DNA of 64,000 bases from Chelonoidis abingdonii (lineage: Eukaryota > Chordata > Testudines > Testudinidae): contig NC_133776.1 in NCBI RefSeq assembly GCF_003597395.2, positions 39,515,722 through 39,579,721 of the forward strand, read 5' to 3'. Position 1 is the stretch's first letter. Each line of letters begins with the position of its first letter. Below are positions 1-12,145 of this stretch, in pieces. A program made the translations under genes and the position numbers. The notes under the pieces are model-generated. The model was not told the origin of the DNA, did not search any database, and saw only the letters and a program-made list of their open reading frames with translations.

Positions 1-186
1 CCAGTTCCTTTAATATGCTTGGATGGAGATTGTCCGGGCCCTCCGATTTTGTCCCATTAAGCTGTTCTAGTTTGACTTCTACCTCTGATGCGGTAATATC
101 TACCTCCATATCCTCATTCCCGTTTAACATCCTTCCATCATCCCTAAGCTCCTCATTAGCCTTATTAAAGACTGAGGCAAAGGAAG
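1..186 (-). mobile_element. CR1 LINE ORF2 fragment, cut by window edge
   Basis: The minus strand stays open from about 184 down to 3. Its translation matches the segment of CR1 ORF2 that links the endonuclease to the reverse transcriptase: it begins SFASVFNKANEELRD, passes NGNEDMEVDI and ends NGTKSEGPDNLHPSILKEL. The 'ASVF' and 'GPDxLHPxxLKEL' landmarks are typical of CR1-type non-LTR retrotransposons. Similarity stops near 184-187, where the sequence becomes unrelated AT-rich DNA, so this is an old break or truncation. The rest of the element, if present, lies left of the window. A plus-strand open frame over the same bases is an antisense shadow. Identification is from recalled family sequence. 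Confidence 0.82.
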
Positions 187-2455
187 GGGAAAAATATAAA
201 ATTGCCGACAAATATAAACTTCCTCCTATTATCACAGGACTGCTGAAGACAATCATGTTTCTTTTGCCATGTTTGCCTGTTTCTTCACTTCCAGAATGGG
301 AAATGTGTTTTCCTCTAGAATATCTTTCAAGCCCTTAAATAAATAAATAAAACACATGATAGTTTCTGGAATCTGTGGAGTTACTTCATTTTTACTGCAA
401 ACCCATATACATTTATGTCAAAATTAACATCTACTTTCTTTAAGGTTCATAAAATTTCACATTTTTATTACAAGCCTTAGAGAACAGGATGCTATTTTTT
501 TCCTTTTAGGTTCAATCAAATAATCTGAAAGCATTTAGTTTAGATACCATATTTCTATAACAATACTTAGAATTTCATGTTTAGCAAGTGGTAATATAAC
601 AAGCTTTGTTCCCCACCACACCCCCCACAAATAAAAAAATGTTATATGTGGCAGATTAGTTACTCTTTTGATTCTTGCTTCCTTATTAATCAAAGAAAAA
701 TTGGCAGATTCTTAAGATTGGATTTGTATGGAACAAAGCCATGTGTAGCACCTCAGAAAGAACCCTAGCCACTTGCCTGTGAAATGCTCCATACTACCAT
801 ATCTACAGAATACAGAAGAGCTTGTATTAACGTCCACACTCTACACCACCATTGTGTCTTTATCTTTGATCTGGGGGACCACACAGTATTGTCAACTCCA
901 CATATTCAAAAACAATGAGTCAGGCCTAAATATCATGAGATTCGAAATAATAATAATGATAATAATAATAATACACTTTGGATTGTGAACTGACAGACCA
1001 TGTCAGGTCAGAGCAATAGGCCATTTAACTTGTGTGTGTGAATCTCAAAGGACTGTTAAGTGTATTAATTCACTCAAGTGTTAATTTAGTTAAAAGGAAA
1101 TGTGAATGATATTGTCTTCACTTATCTCTAACCTGTTGAATGCTATTGCATTCCATTATGTATATCCCTGTATTTAATTAACTCTAGGTATATTAACCTT
1201 AGGTGTGACAAAGATGTAAACTTGGTGTTTAAACTTCATGAAAGCTAATGAAAGATTGTTTGTTTGGATTGCTGTAACCAAATGCTTTATGGAGGTATCT
1301 ATAATTGGATTGCCCATCAAACAGGATTGAAGCCTTGGAGCTGTAAATGAAGAAGTACTGTATGCTAACTTCAAAGCATGAGTCATTGTGTTTGACAATG
1401 GGAAATCCACAGACCCAGTTTGGATTTCATTAAGAGAGGAAAAGTCCATGCTGTGATGGAGATATTTGCCAGATTCATTTCTGGGGAAGACAACTATAAG
1501 TTTGGATCCAGTGCATGATCCTGTACCTCTGAACAAATGAGAGCCTCAAGGTTATTTTGGGTAACCCTGGAAGACTTATGGAAATCTATCAGATCACTAC
1601 ATCTTTGCTATCATTTTGGACTTACAAACTTTGACTCACCTGTTAATTTATTGTATCTGCTTTAACCTCTCAATTCTTTTTCTTAACTAATAAATCTTTG
1701 GTTAGTTTACTAGAGAAATTGGCAGTCAGCTTTGTCTTTGTAAGATCCAGAGTTTGCATTGACCTGGGATAAGTGACTGACCCTTTGGGACTGGGACTAA
1801 CCTAATGTGAGGTGATTTTTTGTTTTAATAACCTTTCATCACAAAGTCCAGTTTGTCTGGGTAATAATGAAGGGCTGAAGAGCCTAAGGGACTGTCTGTG
1901 GCATCATGGTGAGACAAATATAGTAATTCCGGAGCACACACTTGTTACCGGCTTGGTGAAATCTAATTACGGAGTACACCACTTAAATATGGGGCATCTG
2001 CTCTGTTTTCTGAGTCTGACCTGAGATTGGCACTCTCATTTGTAAGCCATCTCAGACAGTGTGACATGGATTAATCTTATTTGCCTTCTGGATTCACAGT
2101 CTTTAGGTATGTCTGAGACACATTTTCAAAAATTTCTGTCTAACCGGGGAGCTAGAAACTTGCCTTTTAATGAACTCTGAGAGTCTCATGTAATCACACG
2201 ACTTCAGGGGCTTAGACTTCCAGAAAAGCACCAAATATGAGACTTGCAGTTGCAAGAGTTGGCAACATTGTTATGAAAGGATCAGTCTTGGTGCCCTTTT
2301 GAATTCTTTGTTGAGGAAGGCAGCATTGTAGCAATATTTAGCTGTTAGCCTCTAAAACACTGATATATGACCCATTAATGAAATGGAATGAGGCCATCCA
2401 GTCATTTCCTAGGATATACCAAAGATCTGTGACAAGTGAGAACCTTACCATCATA
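187..2455. other. Non-coding stretch, no gene seen
   Basis: AT-rich single-copy-looking sequence with stops in all frames and no recognisable domain. The only structured item is a short (TAA)n run near 945-973. Open frames up to 120 codons occur (for example 1174-1536 minus), with no family resemblance and nothing that supports translation. Confidence 0.6.
945..973. repeat. (TAA)n microsatellite
   Basis: About nine TAA/TAT-type triplets with one interruption (gat). Simple repeat read directly from the sequence. Confidence 0.85.
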
Positions 2456-2456
2456 G

Positions 2457-2735
2457 GGTATGTCTACATTGAAATTAGACAACTGTGGCTGGCCTGAACC
2501 AGCTGACTTGGGCTCATGGACTTGGGCTAAGGGGCTGTTTTAATTGTAGTGTTTGAGGTTGGGCTGGAGTCCGGGCTTGAGAACCCTGCAAGATGAGGGT
2601 CCCAGAGCTTGAGTTGCAGCCTGAGCCTGTACTTCAACACTGCAATTAAACAGTCCCTTAGCCTGAGCCTCCTGAGCCTGAGTCAGCTGGCATGGGTCAG
2701 CTGTGGATATCTAATTGCAGTGTAGACATTCAGGC
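2457..2735. mobile_element. Palindromic MITE, 'tgtctacattg' termini, incomplete on the right
   Basis: The left end reads gggtatgtctacattg and the right part carries attgcagtgtagacatt, which is its inverted counterpart. Internal blocks also pair: 'ccagctgacttgggctc' on the left against 'gcctgagtcagctgg' on the right, and two copies of 'ctgttt/aattg' with 'attaaacagtcccttagcc'. This is the layout of non-autonomous PIF/Harbinger-type MITEs known from turtles. The sequence past 2735 (caggctcaggctgcag) looks like internal MITE sequence again, so the right end is probably lost. No clean TSD was found. Confidence 0.6.
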
Positions 2736-4339
2736 TCAGGCTGCAGTGATGTAGAGCTCATCTGAATTACCCGATCCTACATATGAATTTTCCTCCCATT
2801 CTGCTGCATATGGAGCAATTTTTATTTTCTTTCTGCAGACTATTTCACTGAGTCAGGGGCCTGATTTTGGGTTTAACTTCTCCTCCCCCCACCAAAAAAG
2901 AGAATGACATGATTTCTTTTCTGGTAATGAAATACTTAACAGTTCTTAAAGATTTTTATAACCTGAAAGTACTTGTAAAAGCTATAGGGTAATTAAAGAA
3001 AATATTGATACATTTTCCTTGTCATGGTTGTATTCATCAATTTCTGTCGGCTTCTGTCTAGATGAAGGATTTCCCCTAGGTATGCTCAGGAACTCCCTAT
3101 ACATTTGCTCTGGGGTCTCACATTTTACTCACCTAGAAACAAATAACAGAGCTATGACAAGAATAAAGAAGCCGTAATAGCTGCAAATAAGATGTTTGGG
3201 CACTGTGACATTACAACAGAACTCTGAACGTGTTTATAGCTGAACACATCTGTGAGGAAAACGGAGGCCAGGTGGATAATGCGGTGCTTACATGAGAAGC
3301 CAAGTAATGAGGTATAATTCTCAATTTTTCAGTTCCAAGAGCTTTATTCTCCAGTTGATAACATGGTAGGCTCATGTTCTGTACAATAAAACCAGAGGGG
3401 ACAATTCTGGCCTCTCTACATTGCTGTGATCCTACATGGTCACCCTCCCAGGGAGTATATTGGAGGCAGGAGGGTGAATAGGTGCAGCAGTGCAGCCCAG
3501 AGACAACTGTGGTTAGGCTTCTTTGAACTAGAGTAGTTTCTGGGCTGCTATAACTTATTATAGGTTTTTTTTGGCCCTTTCAGAAGCCCATAAATAGACA
3601 CACAACTACAACTACCTTTGCTCCCTCCCTTTGCCTTGACCAAACCTTCTGTACTGTATCTTTCAGGAGATGCAGCACAGAATCTGGTCTGTAGCTTGTA
3701 CCCTGTGGGCTTCATTTTGTCTTTAGGGCACAGCCTTGTGTTGGAGTCAGTGCAGAGGTTCACCACTTTATGTGGGAGCTCGTGGGTGTATTGTTTTAAC
3801 TCGAACACAAAGCCTCCCGAGAGCTTTGGGGAGTGTAAGAGAGCATGGCTGGTAAACTACCTTTTGCAAAGATACAGTGTGTGCTCCTCTCAGCCAGCTG
3901 GTGAGTGCAAGCTAGCACTGCTGCTTCAGGGAGAATAAAGAAAAAAACTACGTACAGTTCCTGTGTGATGGTGAAAGAGAGGAACATTAAGTGTGCTTTC
4001 TCTCTACCTTCACACCAATGCAGGACTGGACACAATCCAGCCTATGACTTTCTTGTCCATATACTGTAATTGGTACTTACTATGCTGACATGTCAGCTGA
4101 TTTCCACTGGCACAATATAGAAAGAAATACTGATTATAGGATGGCATTGTCTGTTTTATGAGATATAAGTCTGAGATCCCGATCTCTAGCAACCATTTAA
4201 AAAATTGCACAAGTAGTGGGGGTAGCTTGAGTAAATTGCAATTCAGGTGATTTCATACTTCCTATCTAAAATTCTGCTTGTAGTTTCAAGGGGATGAAAT
4301 ATTCACCTATTTTAATAACACTGCTTCCTTAAAGAATAA
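2736..4339. other. Non-coding stretch, no gene seen
   Basis: No recognisable gene or repeat. Overlapping open frames on both strands at 3548-4210 (66-106 codons) have no family features and shadow one another. Confidence 0.55.
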
Positions 4340-4480
4340 TTCTTTGTGTTTCAATAGTGCTTTTTATCTAGGGATCACAAAGCATTTTACAAACACATGC
4401 TAATTAAGTCTCTCAACGCCCTGTCAGCTGGCTGCAGTTATGTTATACTCAAAAGTCAAAATTAGGAAATGGTAGATTAA
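4340..4480 (-). mobile_element. Degraded MIR-like SINE tail segment
   Basis: The sequence 'aatagtgctttttatctagggatcacaaagcattttacaaac' resembles the 'agcgcttttcatccagagatctcaaagcgctttacaaa' segment found in the tail of amniote MIR/L3-type SINEs. The adjoining 'gaaatggtagattaagat' may be the degraded core. No tRNA-like head or TSD was recognised. Confidence 0.45.
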
Positions 4481-5139
4481 GATTGACCTTGCATACTTAA
4501 TTTGGCCTCCTTGGCCTCTGCCATAGATTTCCTGCGTGAGGTTGGGTAACACAGTCATAATGTGTATGTGCAGAAGGGCTGAATTAAGAGTGCACAGGCA
4601 ACCTTAATTCTGGCATTTCCTAACTTTTGAGTGTTTGCCTTTACTAAGGTCGCAGATTTCCTAAGCTGTTTTTCTGTTTATTTGTGATCATATGTGGGAG
4701 TTTCAGCAGCTTTTGGAAATCTAGTTCTATGTCTAATGCCTCATAGTGCACTGCTGTGCAAGGCTTAGCGACGATTCCACTTTCAGCAAAGTTAACTACT
4801 TTGCAAGTCTGAAGCCACACTGAAGCTCAACAGCTGACAAAATATTATTTTCAGGTGTCAGGGGAGCGAAACCCTTCTCTCTACAGCTGCCAGGACAGTG
4901 GGAGGGAGTGGGTAGAAGGCTTGCTTGCAGCTGACAGAAGAATGGGGTGGAGTGGAGCAGAGCAAGCTTTTCATAGGTACCTTCATAAGAATGTCCTTTC
5001 TCCCTCACCAGCACATTTTCAAGAAGCAGGAGTTATACTTATGCTGAACTGATCATGGAGCTTCAGGGTCAGTGATTCAGAAAGGACAAAAAGATGGTCA
5101 AGTTGTTTGCAGACTCACTTTCAATCAAACACAAGAAAA
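4481..5139. other. Non-coding stretch before the PLE
   Basis: No gene or repeat recognised. Short opposing frames at 4796-5052 overlap each other and carry no motif. Confidence 0.55.
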
Positions 5140-5150
5140 TGGAGGCTGTG
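5140..5150. repeat. Target-site duplication, left copy (11 bp)
   Basis: TGGAGGCTGTG occurs here and again at 6507-6517, directly flanking the Penelope-like element. Confidence 0.85.
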
Positions 5151-6506
5151 AAAGCAGCAGAGAATCCTGTGGCACCTTATAGACTAACAGACGTTTTGGA
5201 GCGTGAGCTTTCGTGGGTGAATACCCACTTCGTCAGACGCAGGTAGTGGAAATTTCCAGGGGCAGGATATATATACTAGCAAGCAGCTAGAATAACGAGC
5301 TTAGTTTAATCAGGGAGGATGAGGCCTGTTCTAGCAGTTGAGGTGTGAGAACCAAGGGAGGAGAAACTGGTTCTGTAATTGGCAAGCCATTCACAGTCTT
5401 TGTTTAGTCCAGAGCTGATGGTGTCAAATTTGCAGATGAACTGAAGCTCAGCAGTTTCTCTTTGAAGTCTGGTCCTGAAGTTTTTTTGCTGCAGGATGGC
5501 CACTTAAGGTCTGCTATAGTGTGGGCCAGGGAGGTTGAAGTGCTGGCGTATTTACATTGGTGGATGTGCAGCTGTATGTGATGGCCAGTGGAGTCCTGCA
5601 AGACAAACCCAAGAAAGAAACAACAGGACTCCACTGCCATCACATACAGCCCCCAGCTAAAACCCCTCCAACGCATCATCAGGGATCTACAACCCATCCT
5701 GGACAATGATCCCACACTTTCACAGGTCTTGGGTGGCAGGCCATTCTGCCACAGACACCTGCCAACCTGAAACGTATTCTCACCAGAACTGCACACTGTA
5801 CCATAGTAACTCTACCTCAGGAACCAATCATGCAACAAACCTCGATGCCAACTCTGCCCACATATCTACACCAGCGACACCATCACAGGACCTAACCAGA
5901 TAAGCCATACCATCACCGTTCATTCACCTGCCACTCCACCAATGTAATATACGCCATCATATGCAGCCAATGCCCCTCTGCTATGTACATCGCCAAACTG
6001 GACAGTCTCTACGGAAAAGGATAAATGGACAAAAATCAGACATTAGGAACGGCATATTACAAAAACCTGTAGGAGGGCACTTCAACCTCCCTGGCCACAC
6101 TATAGCAGACCTTAAGGTGGCATCCTGCAGCAAAAAAACTTCAGACCAGACTTCAAAGAGAAACTGCTGAGCTTCCATTCATCTGCAAATTTGACACCAT
6201 CAGCTCAGGACTAAACAAAGACTGTGAATGGCTTGCCATTACAGAACCAGTTCTCCTCCCTTGGTTCTCACCCTCAACTGCTAGAACAGGGCCTCATCCT
6301 CCCTGAGTTAAACTTAAGCTCTTATCTGCTAGCTTGCTTGCTAGCATATATATACCTGCCCCTGGAAATTTCCACTACCTGCGTCTGATGAAGTGGGTAT
6401 TCACCCACGAAAGCTCACGCTCCAAAACGTCTGTTAGTCTATAAGGTGCCGCAGGATTCTCTGCTGCTTTTACAGATCCAGACTAACACGGCTACCCCTC
6501 TGATAC
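5151..6506 (+). mobile_element. Penelope-like retroelement, non-autonomous, inverted terminal copies
   Basis: The element is 1356 bp. Its left part (5151 to about 5598) is an inverted, internally deleted copy of its right part: 5151-5505 reads as the reverse complement of about 6115-6470, including 'gcgtgagctttcgtgggtga'. The two orientations meet at a perfect-looking hairpin (5572-5598 against 5624-5649). The plus half carries a remnant of the C-terminal GIY-YIG endonuclease of Penelope-like elements. A frame over 5918-5998 gives VIYAIICSQCPSAMYI with the CxxC pair; a neighbouring frame then gives LRKRINGQKSDIRNG and PVGGHFNLPGHTIADLKV. A one-base frameshift separates them near 5992. No reverse transcriptase domain is present. 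The 36-bp tail (6471-6506, gactaacacggctacccctc) lies outside the inverted arms. Inverted partial copies are typical of PLE insertions made by target-primed reverse transcription. Confidence 0.85.
5918..6300 (+). pseudogene. GIY-YIG endonuclease remnant of the PLE
   Basis: This decayed C-terminal coding piece belongs to the Penelope-like element. In order it shows the CxxC pair (CSQC), a YI dipeptide where YIG is expected, an arginine-rich stretch (LRKRINGQKSDIRNG) and the conserved PVGxHFNxPGH block, followed by a glutamine/lysine segment. In active PLEs this domain nicks the target DNA for integration. Here a frameshift near 5992 and later stops break the frame, and the reverse transcriptase that should precede it is absent. 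A second, shorter and inverted reading of the same C-terminus lies on the minus strand at about 5306-5503 (FICKFDTISSGLNKDCEWLA). Confidence 0.75.
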
Positions 6507-6517
6507 TGGAGGCTGTG
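6507..6517. repeat. Target-site duplication, right copy (11 bp)
   Basis: TGGAGGCTGTG, identical to 5140-5150. It fixes the right boundary of the PLE. Confidence 0.85.
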
Positions 6518-9500
6518 GAATAAATTGGCTTACTATGCTTCTGTTCATTCCAAATAGAGCTTTCTGAATGTCTATAAATGCCTGTCAAACGACAGATATT
6601 TCGAATTGTGGAAGAGAGCTGCTATTTGTGCAAGCCACTTTGGAAGTCCTTATGAACAGACTTGTAAACAGACATACAAACACATACAGTCCTTTGTTAT
6701 CATAAAACTGAATAAATCAAAACATTGCAGGCCCTCACACCCTAAAACAATGTGAGTGATTTCCTCATATGTTAAGCAGGACATCAAGCAATTGCATTTC
6801 AGAGAGCTGATGCCAGTCTTGATAATTCTTCCTTAGCAGCCCTTAGGTCATGTTTTGTGTTGTATGGGAACTCTAAAAAATAATAAACCCACCTGCTTTT
6901 TCTTGATTAAAATCTTATGTAAATATATTTAGAATAATATGCAAAGTATATGAAGGCTCCAGACAAATCTTTCAGCCAGGCCCTCTGTGTTACAAAATTT
7001 GTGCACTCTGTTAAAGGAACACTGAACTAGCACAAGATCAAGGCATTACCAGAAGAGGGAGGAGAGTGCATGAGTGAAAGCATGATTAGACTTATAAAAG
7101 GGATTGTTACAAGGAGTGGCAAGGACATGTTAGTCCAGAATTCACCACTTCACCACCCCTACCATGGGGAATAGGCTATATCCCTGGACCTTTTACAAAG
7201 GCTTGCATCAGAAGCACTTGCCCTAACCCGCACTATACCGTCTACTAGTTAGGGCTTATGCATTAGACTGGAATTAGTTGGAATGTCTTTTTGAAACACT
7301 GGGCTTAGTGACTTTCATCAGAGGAATTTTTGGTCTTTGGTATCTTGTCTGGTTTTCCATGCATCACAACTTGATGTGGCATTAAATTATGAATGGAGTC
7401 TTTGTTACCATTAAATGCACTCAATAGTTTGAAATAATGCCCAAGAATGTGTTTTGCCTCCTTAAAAAAATGTATATCTCCGTCGTTGTATTCACTCAGG
7501 GCCTCAGAACATTCCATTACCATGGCTTAAATGATTTCAAAGTCCAAAGGTCTATGCTTTAGGGATATCAAATCTATGCACTGTTTGAAACTAAGTTTTG
7601 TTGGTTTCCATAGCAACTACTCTTTTGGTGTGCAGGAGGCAAAGGCAGTGACTTTTCAGGTCTCAGTTTCACAAGTGAGTGAAGGGTTGGCAATCTTGAG
7701 TTATGGTGGATGGATATTTTTCCATCTGTATTCACTTAAAATGCATAGAAACAAGTCCAAAAAGAGCTATCTCTACTGTGGAATAGTGGTACTGATTAGA
7801 TCTAATTTCAAACCCTGCATCTGAGTATCAGATACACAAATACTCTTCCTGTTTTGCATCTTTAACACCGATTTAACTGGGTATACAGCTGTGATTGGTC
7901 ATCAGACTGGTACAAGGCAGCTGAACTATACTAACTGAAGCAGATTCAGGCCCAGATTTATAATGAGTTGCTGGAATTCCGGTTTGAGAAAATGTTTAGT
8001 GAGCAGACACTTACTTCCTTGTTAAGAGATGCTCAATTTCAGCCTCCCTAACACAAATATAGAATGGAAGGCTCAGTCTATAGCTTGTATTTGCTGAAAA
8101 CCAATGCCTGCAAAAGATTTGTAGTACTGTCTATAACATATTCAAACAACTACAGTAGAGACTAAAGCTCTTGAAGAAGTACTTTTGTTTTAGAGCTAGA
8201 ATAAGGTGGTGTTCCTTACTTTAACTCTGTATCTCAATTAATTTGCGTCACAACAGAACTAGCTATCTGGCATTTCAAAGATAATTAAAGGTGCATATTT
8301 CTATCACAGCTCTTCTCAGCAAGGTTTAGAAAGGAGAGATGTGACTTGGGTGATATCTCTCTCCGTCTAGAAAACAGTCTCTACATGTCTTGGGTAAGAC
8401 AGGATAAGTCGGATTCAATTTGCTTAGGAATTCTGTGGCAACGTGAATCAAGAGCTGGCTTGGCAGGTACTTTTCCCAAGGCAGCTAATTGTTTCTCAGC
8501 AGCTTTTCTTTATTTCGCTTCCTTGCAGGAACGGTTTTCCTGGGTGACACAGGAGCCAATGAAAATATGCATAATTAGCATTTCTTTTGTTTTCAGACAG
8601 GATAGTGCATGTGAAAACCCAAGACATTTTAGACAGCTCAGTTAGAAGTGGGATCAGATCTCTGATGTGATCTTCTGTTAAATCAGAACAAATAAACCAC
8701 CATGAGAAAGAGGCAGGTATGTGGCAGGTACCGTCTTATGTCGAGCAATGTTAGTTTTAGAGAGATTATGAGAATTTCCTTTTTGATATAGGCAAGTAGT
8801 CATTTTTCTGCCTGCTAGCCTGAGTCAATAAAATGTGGAAAAAACTGCCAAAGTCTGCAGGACATATAAAATGAGATACGCTAATAAAGTCAAAAGGTAT
8901 GTGTGCAAATTCAACATTTGTACTAATAAAATCTGTGATTCAAGAAATTTACACTTCTGTCGTCTTTGAATGAGATAAATTGTTTTCTAGGTGTGAGTGA
9001 GTCACATCACATGCATGTCCAGACATTTAAATGTTTTATGTGCATAAAGCTCATGTTCTTAGAGTGCTGCTGAGCTCATATGACCCCCCCACCCCCACCC
9101 CCATTCTTTCCTCACAAAAAAAACATTCTTATGAAGCTTCACATTTTTGGAGGAAGGGAGATTTATAGTAGAATTAATCAAATATGACCAGTACATTTAA
9201 ATTACTTGTGGCGATAGCAAAATGAGACATTAATAACAGATAAAGGGGTTCTTAGTTACACACTCTAAAGCTTATTTAAAGAGCCTAGATTAGATCATAG
9301 ATCAACAGGGCCTCACTGGAAGGAGCAAGCTTGCCTTACACATGGGGCTGTACACTGCAGCACTTAGCTGGGACTTTAGTAGATAAAACTGTTTGGTTTT
9401 CAAGCCAACCTTGAGATGAAAAAAAATCTGAATATTTGGTTTGCATGTTAAATAGGTAGCATGGCTAAAAATGTATCCCTGAAGGTAGCTTATGTCATTT

Positions 9501-9672
9501 CCCCCTAAACATGTGGACGATGGTGGAAAACAGAGAGAAGAGGGAGAGGCAAGGTAACTGTCTGAGTTTTAATTGGAAATGGGCCTGAGCTGCAAACTTT
9601 GGAGCCACATTTCTAGCATCCTGAAGTTCAAGGGCATTTGGTTTGAAGGTTATGATTAGTCCCATTGTAGAT
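6518..9672. other. Non-coding stretch, no gene seen
   Basis: AT-rich with no recognisable exon. A C-rich run (9084-9102) is the only low-complexity feature. Frames at 7531-7824 and 8346-8645 (97-99 codons) show no domain and no family resemblance. Confidence 0.6.
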
Positions 9673-9762
9673 ATAAGCCAGATCCTCAGATGGCATAAAT
9701 CTACATCACTCCATTGACTTCAGTGCAGCTGTACCAACATATAACAGCTGAGGATCTGGCCC
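9673..9762. mobile_element. Palindromic MITE (cagatcctcag ... ctgaggatctggcc)
   Basis: The left end gccagatcctcag pairs with the right end ctgaggatctggc. The centre holds 'ccattgacttcagtg', the hallmark of a common sauropsid palindromic MITE. The whole copy is about 90 bp and folds into one hairpin. It is non-coding. Confidence 0.7.
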
Positions 9763-12145
9763 TGGTTATACAGGCCAGCTGTGGACTCTTGTCCAGGGGT
9801 GGATTCTGAGTGCTTCCACACTTTAGGAGGTTGTATAGATATGTGTTCTTCTGTGAGCCTATGAGTGCTAATGAACATACAAATACCAACTAGAAAAAGG
9901 GACTATACTGGGAAGAAAATATTCCACACTGCCACTCTTCCTAAGTGGCTTACTTTCTGGAAGTATGTCATTTTCTATAGACCCCTTTTCTATTTATACC
10001 TTCATAACTGAGTGTACAATTGGGTACCCTGTGTCAGTGTGTCTAAAGAGTGAGATCTCTAATAAGGGACATGTAGAAGATTTGCTGGCTGTCCCTATGC
10101 AAGTACATGGAGTCAAGACAGGTACAGGAGAGAGAGAGAGACAGGTATAGAAGACATATATTTCCTCAATCTGTGTTTTAAAGGAAAATGCCCTCAAGTT
10201 AAATTCAAGCTGTGTCAGAACTGACACCTTCCTCAGGAATTAACAAGAGGCAAATGCTCTGAGATGCCAGACTCCTAGTAAATTCTGTTTCATTATTTCT
10301 GTGGTCATGGATACTTACCCCAGGAGACCCTGAAGGGCCTTTTTATTGTTCTAAGGAACTTCCATTTATTTAAATATGTGGGAACACCACATACTCAGGA
10401 TGGGGGAGAGAGGTGGGATGGGGCTGTCATTTAACTAGACAGCAAAGGATAAAAAATAGAGAGTATTTAATTTTATAGCTTGCTACTGCGCTGCTCAAAA
10501 CTGTGCTCAGTCCAAGGTCTGTGCAGAGGAGGGTGGCTTTCAAAAGCTTATTCTTTTTGGTTTGCTGCATTGTGACTTTTTTGTAATCTCCTCAACAAAA
10601 CAGGGATCAGAAATGGAAAAGGAAACCTCAACAATGAAGATGGGCCCCTGGGGAGGCAAGGCTGATTAATGGAGAATTTTATGGCTCATTTGTAAAAAGG
10701 GAAACTCTAACAGAGCACTCTGTTTATTTTGTCCATATGATTCATATCAGGATTTTGGGGCAAGGGAGGGGAGGGGAGGAATCTTTTAAAACATCAGCTA
10801 GCTTGAGAAAATAAAGCAAATATTTTATGGACATCAGAAATAAAGAGTCCAGTCTAGCAGAGGATTTATTACAAACACTGATTTTAGTGGAATGGTAAAA
10901 TACCAGCACATTTTTTCTTTATACTAGTTCTAATAGTATAAATATAAACTCCAGTGTATCATTTCAGCTTAAGAGTGAGTTCCAACACTCTTTCCTCCTC
11001 CGAGAAGAGTTGGGTATTGGCATGAAGCTGGCTTGGTGGCTTAATGGCTTTTTGGAGCCAGTCCATATATCTTTGTGTTGTGGTTTGAGTCTCAGTACTA
11101 TTGACTGAGTCAGGAATTAGAACTGCAGTAATAAGCAGCATGCATTTCTAAACCTCAATGAGTGAGGCTAAGGGGCTGTGGCTTTTCTCCCTCTCCCTAA
11201 TCCTTCATCCCAATTCAGGGAGAATAGAAAAGAAACCCAGATGGAAAGGATTAGATTAGCCCCTGCCAAATTGTGCTGACATAATGGCCAACGTTGGCAC
11301 TGAGAAGCCTGTGCTATTTGGATTGCTGGCAGCTAGGGTGCCATCCTGCCATTACTGTCAGGTGTCACCTGCCTGGAATACAGACAGGACCCACTGCGGT
11401 GAGAATGATGAATCTAAAGTAAAAGGTTTGGGGGTCAAAAGAAAGAGGAATGTGAAAATGAATAAAACAACAGCATGTGTGTGTCTGTGTAAAATAAATA
11501 AAAACTCACATAATAAAAGCATTAGCTTACCAGAAGAAGCCAATCTTTTATGCAGGAATAAATGACTAGTTGGTATACACCAGGAATTTCAAGGGAGAAC
11601 AAGGATTGGAAATGCTTCTCACTGAATAACTGTATTGAGACTCTTCTACTTAACAGATGTAAGCTTCTGCATTTTAATATTATGAGACTACGTGGACTTA
11701 TGACCTTTTATTACTATTATGATTACTAAGTGTGGGGTCTACATTCCCTCTTGCACCTGACTCCTGTTTATTTCAATGGGAGTTAAACAGGTATGTTGCA
11801 GGCATTGTTTAACTCCTGTGTCTAGAATTAATCATTACACGCTTGTTCCTCTCAGGGCCCTGAGTGTTACGAGTGTCTTTACTTTCACATGTAGCGCACA
11901 CAGTGACTGCATTTACAAGTCATCAGCTTGGCCAGCTTTTTCCAAGTTGGTTTCTCAGTGAGTGTTGGGTAATGTTTTGGTGCCTGCAGACTGTTGGGTT
12001 TCTGTAGGAAGCCATCCCATTCCATCACTTACACCCAAAGAATGTGCTGAAATTCTAAAAGAGCTGCCCTAAAGCCTCGGATTCACTGATAGAGCAGAAG
12101 CCCAAGCCAACACAGAGCAGACATTGAGGGCTCCATTTTCAGAAA
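9763..12145. other. Non-coding stretch, no gene seen
   Basis: No gene or named repeat recognised. There is a short (GA)n at about 10129-10140. The open frames (60-93 codons) are chance. Confidence 0.55.

Noticed and set aside
15..338. 107-codon plus frame at the left edge
   Set aside because: Its first half is antisense to CR1 ORF2, whose minus-strand reading is the recognisable one.
5404..5796. 130-codon minus frame across the PLE
   Set aside because: It is the inverted arm plus antisense of the PLE body, created by the fold-back structure; not a gene.
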